Assembly (NCBI GenBank): GCA_030015575.1
Contig: CM057346.1
Location: 115,239,899 to 115,303,898, forward strand
DNA from: Agapanthus africanus
Taxonomy: Eukaryota; Streptophyta; Magnoliopsida; Asparagales; Amaryllidaceae
Reading direction: 5' to 3'
Length of the DNA stretch: 64,000 nt
The translations under genes and the position numbers were made by a program. Every line of letters starts with the position of its first letter. Positions within the stretch are counted from its first letter, which is position 1. The notes below the pieces were generated by a model, which saw nothing but the letters and a program-made list of their open reading frames with translations, was not told the DNA's origin and made no database searches. Below, piece after piece: positions 54,852 through 64,000 of the stretch.

Positions 54852-56090
54852 CAATAGCAATTTTATGAACTAAACACAGATCATACCTTGACCGGGAACA
54901 ACGGGAACACTCCACCGGGAACACCACGCTCTCTTCGGGCTTACCAACGGATTCACGAGCTTACCAACGTCTTACCAACGCTCAGGATACTCACTATGAA
55001 TAGGTCACTTGTTGCTCTCAACGAAGAGTGGAATTACTAGAACACTTGGCTCTGATACCATAAGGGGTCAGGATCATAAAACTGAGTAAACCAGAGGATG
55101 GAATGAGAACTGGCTTTGATCTTATTTGAATTGAAAGGAATTGGATACAGAAGCAAAGAGTAGAAATCACAAAGTTTACAACACTCTGATCTCTCTCTCT
55201 GAAACCTTTCCAAAAAAATAAACCTCTCCCCTAGTTACATGAATGAACCTAGTTTATATAGACTTGAATCCGTTTGAATGAGCACGAATCTTTTGAGTGG
55301 ATGTCTTGTCTTGCATTTTGAAAAGCTGAGTGGCCATTTGCCTTAGCTGTCTTCCATTATTTGAGTGGCCTTCTTGTCTTCTTCTTTTGCAGAAAGAATC
55401 TTATGAATTGGTGTCTATCTTGTCTCGTCTTCTTTGTAGAAAGCATCTTTTGAATAGGCATCTTTTTCTTTTGAGCTGGCGTCTTTGAGTGGTCATCTTT
55501 TGCTTTTGAGAGGAATCTTTTCTTTTGAGCTTGTCCTTTCTTTTGAGTAGGCACCTTTTGTTCTTTGTCTTTCTTTGAGAAAGCATCTTTGAGTAGACAA
55601 CTTTACTTTTGAGCTGGCATCTTTGAGTAGACATGTTTTGTTTTCTGGCATCTTTGAGTGGACATCTTTCGTCTTCTTTTGCATGAGTGGACATCTTTCG
55701 TCTTCTTCTGGCATCTTTGATTAGACATCTTTTGTTTTCTTTTGAGCTGTTCTTGTTTTTTAGAGGAATCTTTAGTAATCGAATTTTGGGCAAATCCGCA
55801 GCCATTAACGGATTTAAATGCCTTTACCAATCACCGCTTGAGATTGGGCTAGTATGTAGATTTGAACCGTTTTCTACATATGACGTTGTTGTGGAGAATT
55901 ACTTCTCCAGTAAATTGGCTGTTTTAAGAGCCATACTCCTTTGGGTTAGGAGCAAACTTTTTTTCAAAAACGGATTTGATAAGTCTTTACCGTTAGCCGT
56001 TTGCTCCGGACTAGCTGTAGTCACCATTCACTACAGAGAAGAGAACACTAGAAAGATAAGATAATATACATTTTTTTTTTTATTTTTTTT
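54852..56090 (-). promoter_or_regulatory. Viral intergenic region of block B (unit 2)
   Basis: Same variant as 36264-37500: primer site on the minus strand at 55043-55060, TATA box at 55253-55260, purine-rich repeats at about 55360-55760, stem-loop chain at about 55870-56050 and poly-A/T tract near 56071-56094. Small indels distinguish it from unit 1. Confidence 0.78.
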
Positions 56091-56091
56091 T

Positions 56092-56850
56092 TTACAATTC
56101 GAAAGGGTCTTGAGCACAAGGCCCTCCCATAGGATCAGTAGAGGATCCTTCTGAGGAATGCTTGGAGTTTGATTTTGAGCTTCTCATTTGTTTTCTGCAT
56201 TTTTTTGAATTTTGGAACTCTAGAAAAATCTTCATATCATCATTCTCTGAATCTGAGGAGTTGAAATCTATGACTGCTTTTGCCTTCTTTTGAGTCTTCA
56301 CTTCTTTGCAGGAGTTTTTGGTTCAGGTTTTGCTGGTTCTTTGGAATTTGCTGAATTTCTTGTTGAAGTTTCTTCCCTGTTTGAATGTAATGTATTACTG
56401 CCTTCTCATTGCAGTAATCTTGAGTGTAACGGGTCCACCATTTGACTTTGAATTCTCTACCCAGACTGAGAGGGTAGTCATCGTTGTAATGTTTGAATAA
56501 TGTAAATGTCCAACAAAATATCCATGGGACTTTGAAGGATTTGTGGAATAGGAAAGCTTTTTTGAAATGTTCACCTCCGTTCTTTGGACCCAAGTTTGGA
56601 AGGCCTTTAGAACAACAGGTGGAAGTATGTCTGGAACGGGGCCAAACGTAGCACCATTCATAGAACCAGATAGGAATATTGTCAGCACAATTTGAATGGA
56701 AGGTAAGGAACCATGAATGATTGAATGACCTATAGAATAAGGTTCGAACCAAGCCATTTGATAGTCTTGGTATGTATAACCTTTGGGACGTAAGTAATTG
56801 AGATTCTTTTGTAGTCCAGATGCTGGACCATTCATTTGGTAGAATAAACC
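56092..56850 (-). pseudogene. Block C: C-terminal domain fragment, frameshifted (unit 2)
   Basis: Minus-strand copy of 37506-38274 with several one-base losses (for example near 56211, 56304, 56340, 56577, 56645 and 56790). The aromatic region is split over two frames. A chance frame (56240-57157) joins it to antisense intergenic sequence. Confidence 0.8.
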
Positions 56851-57870
56851 AGAGGATGGAATGAGAACTGGCTTTGATCTTTATTTGAATTGAGAGTATT
56901 GGATACAGAAGCAAAGAGTAAAGTTTACAAAGTGTGAACTCTCTCTCTAAAACCTCTCCAAAAACCTCTGCCTCGTTACATGAATGAGTTGCGTTTATAT
57001 AAACTTGAATGCTCCTCTTGAATGCTCTTTGGATCAGCACGAATCTTTTAGTGTTGTCTAGCCCAATCTCAAACGGTGGTTGGTAAAGGCATATCAAATC
57101 CGTTAATGGCTGCGGATTTGCCAAAATTCGATTACTAAAGATTCCTCTCAAAAGCAAGAAGACAAAAGATGTCTACTCAAAAGATGCCAGAAGACAAAAG
57201 ATGTCTACTCAAAAGATTCCAGCTCAAAGGAAACAAAAGATGTCTACTCAAAGATGACAGCTCAAAAGAAAAAGAAAGATGCTTTCTCAAATAATTGAAG
57301 ACAGACTCAACTATTCAAAAAAGGAAGGACAAGACATCTACTCATATAATTGAAGACAGACTCAACTATTCAAGAAAGGAAAGACAAGACAACACTAAAA
57401 GATTCGTGCTGATCCAAAGAGCATTCAAGAGGAGCATTCAAGTTTATATAAACGCAACTCATTCATGTAACGAGGCAGAGGTTTTTGGAGAGGTTTTAGA
57501 GAGAGAGTTCACACTTTGTAAACTTTACATTCCAGCTCAAAAGGAAACAAAAAGATGTCTACTCAAAGATGACAGCTCAAAAGAAAAAGAAAGATGCTTT
57601 CCTCAAATAATTGAAGACAGACTCAACTATTCAAAAAAGGAAGGACAAGACATCTACTCATATAATTGAAGACAGACTCAACTATTCAAGAAAGGAAAGA
57701 CAAGACAACACTAAAAGATTCGTGCTGATCCAAAGAGCATTCAGAGGAGCATTCAAGTTTATATAAACGCAACTCATTCATGTAACGAGGCAGAGGTTTT
57801 TGGAGAGGTTTTAGAGAGAGAGTTCACACTTTGTAAACTTTACTAACTTTACTCTTTGCTTCTGTATCAT
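56851..57870. promoter_or_regulatory. Block D: head-to-head viral intergenic fragments (unit 2)
   Basis: Same plan as 38275-39290: minus-strand TATA at 56994-57001, strand flip near 57058, plus-strand TATATAAA at 57445 and again at 57760 after the tandem duplication. A nine-base AACTTTACT duplication near 57840 is specific to this unit. Confidence 0.78.
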
Positions 57871-57910
57871 TAAGGGGGTAAATTCTGATACAAAACAATT
57901 CATCTTTGAT

Positions 57911-58777
57911 ATGATTCAACAATTACCTGATCCTATCAAACAAAAGAAACTTTTTGAAAGATTAAAATCTTTAATTCTGCAAGAAGATGAGAAGTTTAAT
58001 ATCATTCAACCTTTCAGTATATCAAAAGTTTTTGAAAAGTATCCTATGAATCAAACCTCTGGTATTAAGTCCATCTCTACCAGAGAATTGCAAACGGAGA
58101 TTCATATTCTAAAAGAAGAAGTCAAGTCTTTAAGACAGACTACTAACAATATAGAGATGAAGAATATCTCTTTAGAAGCTCATATTGCAATTATTCAATC
58201 TAGACTTTCCAAAGGAAAAGAAATCTATCAAGAAGAAGAAGAAGAAGAAACACTTATTCCTCCACAAGAAATAAATATTACCCCTACTCAACCTTCAACT
58301 TCTCAATTCATTTCTACGATTGAGAAATTCCAATTTCAAAAGTGGTTAGTTCATCTAACTATTTCTATAGGAAACTTCAAACAAACCTTTGTTGCAATGT
58401 TAGACAGTGGTGCAGATCAAAGCTGCATCAGAGATGGTCTAATACCAACAAAATATTATAGTTTTACTAATGAAGTCCTTATAGCAGCCAACAACTCCCC
58501 TCTTCGAATCAAAGGAAAGTTGACAAAGACCGAAATATGTAATCAAAATTACTGCTTTAAACATCAGTTTATTGTAGTAGAAAATCTCAACACTGATATC
58601 ATCTTAGGCACTCCATTCCTTACTCAAATTTACCCTTTTGTTGTTGATCACAAAGGTATCAGCACTAACATTATGGGTAATACTATACATTTCATATTCT
58701 TGATTCCTGTTCGACAAAAGGAGTTAAATGCTTTGCAAAATAACTCAATAAAAGGAAATGGGAACAGAACAGATTGA
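57911..58777 (+). pseudogene. Block E: protease fragment (unit 2)
   Basis: 288-codon frame identical to 39325-40191, with DSGADQS. It lies outside the indel-rich stretch and is undamaged relative to unit 1. It is a fragment only, with no polymerase following. Confidence 0.85.
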
Positions 58778-59063
58778 TTTCACTTCAATGACCTTTGGTC
58801 AACTCTTTGCTTTTGTCAAAAAAGAAGCCCTTGCAGCTTGCCAAGAACTCAAATTCCAGGCTAAATATGGCAGTAAGAGAAAAGAAATGGGATCTTTCTG
58901 TCAAGCTTTTGGAATTACTGGAATCAGTGCTCCTTCCACTGAAAGAAAGAAAAAATTCCTTCAAAGATCCTTTTCACAAAAAAGATATTCTAAGAAAAAG
59001 GAATATAAGGATGATTCCTTTTATTCCTTGAATGCTCCTCTTGAATGTAAGGAATATCTTTGA
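58758..59063 (+). pseudogene. Block F: capsid C-terminal fragment (unit 2)
   Basis: 101-codon frame identical to 40172-40477: capsid sequence up to the Lys-rich stretch, without the zinc knuckle, then run-on into intergenic and antisense sequence. Confidence 0.8.
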
Positions 59064-60117
59064 AGAAGCTAATTCTTCCTGAGGATTTCCTACAAAGTGC
59101 ATAGCTATGGTAACTATGAGGAAATCACTTGAATCGTTTTGGGTAGTAATTTCTCCTTGGGCATTTTCTACGTCTATAGTATGCTCAAGAATTGCTGTTT
59201 TGTCTTGCAAGGTCAAAGCATTGTCCCACCAATACTTTAACTGTCCAGTAAAACCAGTTATGAATAAACTCGCAATATCTTGTTCAGAACATCTTTTCAT
59301 TTTGTATGCTAATTTGGCCATACCTATTTCTTGTAATGTGTTGAGTATTTCATACTCACTTTTTCCATCAATATTCCATTCATATATGGAATTTCCATCA
59401 TAATCTTTCGTATGGAATTTTGCTCTTTCTTCATACATAATGTCAGGAGGAGTAGGTCGTGGATAGTAGTCTTTAGTTCTACTATTGTTCCAATTTCTAT
59501 GAGTTTTATTGAAATTACATCAATTTGTAATAGTATTGTCTCATCGGTAAAGTTATTAATTAATTTGCATTTGGGATTAATAGCAGAACTCATTAATCGA
59601 AAGTAAATACGATAAATGATTACAAATTGTTCTGCAAGTTTTTCAAATTCATCTCCTTGCAGATGAACATCAAGAATTAAGGAATTCATAATTAAAGGAT
59701 CAGTTAATGATACAGGAAAATTAGGAATGCAATTGAAATAAATAGGACCATTACAAATATTAGTTTGAATCATACTTAATATTGACGATTTGTATCTTCG
59801 CAAACGTTTATCACGTAAAGCCATGTAAACAGGAATGTCTATGCCAATATGAGCAAGTGGTTTGACTGCTACTTGAATCATACCAAAATGAATATAACGA
59901 AATCCTTTATCTAAATATTTTCGTATAGAAATATGAGATAAAAGAGGAATTGATTGAAACTTATTTTGAATGTTTAAAGTCTCTTCATGAATTTTTACGC
60001 TAAAAGCGCTTTTGAAATCAAAAGTACCAATTTTGTAAATATTTTCAATATTTTCATTAGGAATAGTCCAGTTTGAATAATCCTCATTAATCATCTCTTC
60101 TTTGCTTTGTATTATTT
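59047..60117 (-). pseudogene. Block G: capsid/movement-protein fragment (unit 2)
   Basis: Copy of 40461-41530 with the same internal deletion and the same chimeric 256-codon frame (59324-60094). It ends at the unit border with the same ATTATTTATCGCATAAC junction. Confidence 0.85.
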
Positions 60118-60121
60118 ATCG

Positions 60122-62605
60122 CATAACAACCAAAGAGTGCCCAAATCCGCCTCAAAGGGAGTGTGAATGCGGCACTTGCATAAGCCTAACCTACGCACAC
60201 AACAACACATACTGGGGATACAAATTTGCCCCGAAAATGGTAAATTGCGGCCGTTTCCTCTCTTGAGGTTGAACCCTGTATTCTCCTCAGGAGGGGAAGT
60301 GCCATACCAATTTGTAAGGAGGATTTGAACCTTGTCATTGTTTATTTTAGTTTTTGTTAATGCAGTTTGAGACCATGATCTTATATCAAAAAGCTACGCA
60401 TCCACGTGCGTGGCCTAATCTCTACCCATCATAGATCCGTCCTAAAATCAATAAGGCCATCACAAAGCGAAAAAAAATTGACAAATGAATAGGAGAACAA
60501 ACCAGCAAAATTAACTAAATATATTGGCTAATCAAGTTAGCCCATACCATATCTTTGACACAAACTTTTCAATTGCAGAATAGGTCATTATATCAACAAT
60601 GGTTTAATTACACTAAAATACCCTTAACCGCCACGGCTGTTCACTTAAATACCTTAGAAGATTTGTATTACAATAAAATACCTCAAACTATGGTTTTCAA
60701 GGGGTTTTATTCCAATAAAATACCCTCAAATGCTGCCGTTAAGATATTTTACTGTAATAAAACATCTCTCGGGTATTTTCAGTGAAAAATCATGATGGTT
60801 AAGGATATTTTGGTGTAATTTATGCTATCAACATTAATACCATGAGTTGCAACACTGATGCCAATAAATTTTTCAATATCCTCATTAGGATTTATACATA
60901 TAAATCACATTATCAAAATCAGAATTTACCTGAGGGAACACTTTTTTTTAAAGTGGTTCATCCACAAGCTAAATAGCATATCAACCTTATATATAAAGAA
61001 GAGAGGGCCATCTCATTTACAGTGATGTTAGTAATAATTCTTACTGAGCATGAACTTTGACTAATGATGATGAACCCAAAGCCAAGCCGTTACATTTCGG
61101 TCAATCGTTGCAGTTAATGACTCTGAGACCACACCTGCGATGACAGAGAATTTAGACGTTACTGAAATTAAATTGAAAACACTGGAATCACATTTATAAT
61201 TTGTTTATGTTGCTAGTTACACTTATGCAAGTGCCTGCAGGTACAAACAGGCCTTTCATTAAAATGAAAAAGCTAAATAAATAAATAAATCAACTTATTC
61301 AAGTGCATGATTGCCGCGGTTCATCATGACTAGCAAATTATAAAATACCTATATGTAAAAAGAAAAAGAGAGGAATAAAACACAAAACCAAACGCCACCT
61401 AGAAAATTTTAAAATTTGCATTCATAGGATGCAGACTGAACATATCAATACCGGACGATTTCTTTATGACACAGTGGCTGTACTGTTTTGCCACCATTCA
61501 ACAAGGTTCAATCTTGCACTATGCTGAAACTCCATTGTGTATTGGTTCAAGCACTACACAGCTTTTAAAGTGAAGACAATATTTGGTATATACGCACGCG
61601 TATGACAATTGACACACCAGATTAATGCAAATTAAGAAGCTCGACTAGTGGTCATATCGGTTGGAAATATATATACTTCATTGTCCACGGAAATACAAAC
61701 ACACTGAGTGTCATTTGAGAAATTGGAACTAACAAGTCATATTCGAGGTAGATGTAGTTCAAAGTTGCATCAGAAGCAGTTTTATCATATACATCAGCTA
61801 CAAGCAAGACAAGAAGAGTGGATCGAGTGTGGCAATATTCATCCAAGAGTTCGAATGAACAGGTATGGATCCTCTTGAAAATGTATCATATTGGTTTCTT
61901 CTTTAAATACAGTGCAGCTTAAATAGCATTATGACTTAAAATAAATCTAGTGGACCCCTGAAGGTTCAGAGTAAAGTTAAAGCTGCAACATTTGAGGACA
62001 TTTGTACTAATAGGATGCAATGGTACAACAAGGGATTATTCAGAAAAGAGTTTCAGAATTGGAAATCTCTACAGATGAATTTAGTAGTTTCTCTAATAGG
62101 TCTAAATGGAACATAGGTCTAGCTACTACCGGAAAAGTTCCAAGTATGATAATAAAGGAACCATTGGAAACTACATTTGTTCATCCATCTTGTTCCCAAA
62201 ACCAAAGGCATTATCGATGTGTCTCGATGTCAAAATGCTCATTGACTGAGGAATACTGGATCTCCAAGTACATCCGTTAGCTAGTCGCAATCGTTAGCTA
62301 GACAGTAATTAAAAATTTACGAAGCAGAAGCCCAATGCTGGGGAGGCTTTATAGCCTATGCTGCACGGATTCCTCATCAAGGTGGCGTGCCCGTATCGGA
62401 TAAGTATCCAAGTCGGATTCGTCTGGATTTGTAATTGTGAAACTGTTTTTGTCACATCCTTAAATTTATATTTTATTCTAGATGAATTGAACATGTATCA
62501 ATGGCCAAGACACCAACAATCTACGCACCAATATTTTAATCATTTAGTATCTTAATTTTGATTTGCTGAAAAGGTGATTTTTTGTTCTTATGAAAAATTC
62601 ATGTC
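60122..62605. other. Non-viral leader of unit 3
   Basis: Same 2.5 kb as in units 1 and 2, including the one-base loss that distinguishes unit 2 from unit 1 (GAGGTTGAACC), so unit 3 is closer to unit 2. No gene is recognised. Confidence 0.5.
60602..60823. mobile_element. MITE-like palindromic element, copy 3
   Basis: This is the unit 3 copy of the element at 23420-23641. Confidence 0.6.
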
Positions 62606-62663
62606 TATATAAACACAACTCATTCATGTAACAACAAAATTCATTACTGGTTTACCATTTGAT

Positions 62664-64000
62664 ATGCTCTTTAGAAAATTTTTCTCTGGTTCTGGAAGTA
62701 ATTCAGGACACATAATACAAAGCAAAGAAGAGATGATTAATGAGGACTTTTCAAACTGGACTCTTCCTAATGAAAATATAGAAAATATTTACAAAATTGG
62801 TACTTTTGATTTCAAAAGCGCTTTTAGCGTAAAAATTCATGAAGAGACTTTAAACATTCAAAATAAGTTTCAATCAATTCCTCTTTTATCTCATATTTCT
62901 ATACGAAAATATTTAGAGAAAGGATTTCGTTATATTCATTTTGGTATGATTCAAGTAGCAGTCAAACCACTTGCTCATATTGGTATAGACATTCCTGTTT
63001 ACATGGCTTTACGTGATAAACGTTTGCGAAGATACAAATCGTCAATTTTAAGTATGATTCAAACTAATATTTGTAATGGTCCTATTTATTTCAATTGTAT
63101 TCCTAATTTTCCAGTTTCATTAACTGATCCTTTAATTATGAATTCCTTAATTCTCGATGTTCATCTGCAAGGAGAAGAATTTGAAAAACTTGCAGAACAA
63201 TTTGTAATTATTTATCGCATTTACTTTAGATTAATGAGTTCTGCTATTAATCCCAAATGCAAATTAATTAATAACTTTAATGATGAAACAATACTATTAC
63301 AAATTGATGCTGACTATTCAAAGACCTTTGTTCCTAAACGCCTGAAATGGAATGAAATTACCATTCCAGAAGCCTTTCAAATAGATATTCCTCAGAGACC
63401 AAGAAATCTCGAGAGAACAGAAATTCAAGACATAGTTGAAGAACAAGATGGTACAGTCCTGGTTCGTTTCAACTCACTCAATGAAAATAGGAGATCCATC
63501 AGACCCTACTCTATTCCTAGAAATTCATTTAGAGAATCTAGATCTTTCATAGTAGAAACTCCTTATACTCAAGAAGATCCTTCGATAAGGATTCACAATC
63601 AAACACCTATTCCTGACATTTCAAATGAACTCAATTTTTCCCCAAATAATTCTCCTAATTCCAGTCAGATGCATGGAGAATTCCACGGTATTAATGTTAT
63701 CACTAAAGTTGGTGTTAAGATTGATATCGAAGAACTTGAAAAAGATTTCAAAGAAGAATCAGAATACTACACATGGTACTCTAAGCTAGATGCTTACTGT
63801 CAAGCTAAGATTCGAATTCAATGGATAAGAGATATTCAAAAATATCATGCTCCCTTTCATTTTGAAAACTGGTTAGACTTTTATTTTACAAAAAATGAAA
63901 TTTCTGAACCATTCAAAAAATCTGCTATTAATGTACAAACAAGTTTGTACAAGAAATGGCAACTTCAAGATGACACTACTATTACTGCTATCACTCCTCC
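62664..64000 (+). pseudogene. Block A: movement protein, truncated by window end (unit 3)
   Basis: 445 complete codons from the ATG at 62664, open to the window end and matching unit 2. It contains the full 30K-type movement-protein core. Whether the downstream TGA and RNase H loss are also present cannot be seen. Confidence 0.82.

Larger units (their letters stand above)
41536..60121 (+). repeat. Tandem unit 2 of the 18.6 kb array
   Basis: It repeats unit 1 from CATAACAACC onward with the same block order. Offsets are 18596 in the first part, and the unit is about 10 bp shorter overall. Positions 41536-48350 and about 57860-60121 are essentially identical to unit 1, while 48350-57860 carries many one-base gains and losses. 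Confidence 0.93.
60122..64000 (+). repeat. Tandem unit 3, cut by the window end
   Basis: It repeats unit 2 with a constant offset of 18586 through the non-viral leader and the first third of block A. The array continues beyond the window. Confidence 0.93.

Overview
The window is plant nuclear DNA made almost entirely of mobile and virus-derived sequence. The evidence is a Ty3/Gypsy gag frame with very long LTRs, a complete Copia element with a tRNA-iMet primer site, and several mosaics of an endogenous plant pararetrovirus (family Caulimoviridae). A dicot host is plausible but is not shown by the sequence. I recognise no intact host protein gene, tRNA, rRNA or CRISPR array.

Positions 1-22142 belong to one Gypsy-type element that starts before the window. 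The end of its 5' LTR is at 1-985 and a primer site is near 991. A gag frame, interrupted once by TAG, runs to 4857. A long repeat-rich non-coding tract follows, and the 2.95 kb 3' LTR is 19197-22142. No pol can be seen, so it looks non-autonomous. The non-coding tract carries about 14 short hairpin repeats whose stems differ in sequence yet stay self-complementary. A 10.6 kb Copia element (7379-17986, minus strand) is nested inside it, with 2220-bp LTRs, a perfect 5-bp target duplication (CACCA), intact pol and no visible gag. By eye the Gypsy LTRs differ by about 4 percent and the Copia LTRs by about 1.4 percent, which fits the nesting order.

After about 0.8 kb of unassigned DNA, 22939-64000 is a direct tandem array of one unit of about 18.6 kb: 22939-41535, 41536-60121, and a third copy cut by the window end. 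Each unit has about 2.5 kb of non-viral DNA, then a mosaic of viral blocks on alternating strands. Block A (+) is a nearly full-length virus: movement protein, capsid, zinc knuckle, aspartic protease, reverse transcriptase, a gutted RNase H and an extra C-terminal domain. Its intergenic region carries a TATA box, AATAAA and a tRNA-Met primer site. Block B (-) holds movement protein and capsid plus a different intergenic region. Block C (-) is the C-terminal domain. Block D is intergenic DNA with divergent TATA boxes. Blocks E and F (+) are protease and capsid pieces. Block G (-) is a capsid/movement-protein piece.

Every viral block is broken: a TGA inside capsid, loss of the RNase H core, frameshifts and scrambled junctions. 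The opposed A and B blocks form an inverted repeat of about 3 kb, and a 115-bp near-perfect foldback sits at their junction. A transcript through it could form double-stranded RNA. Unit 2 is nearly identical to unit 1 except for dense one-base indels between about 48.35 and 57.85 kb, which look more like uncorrected sequence than natural decay.
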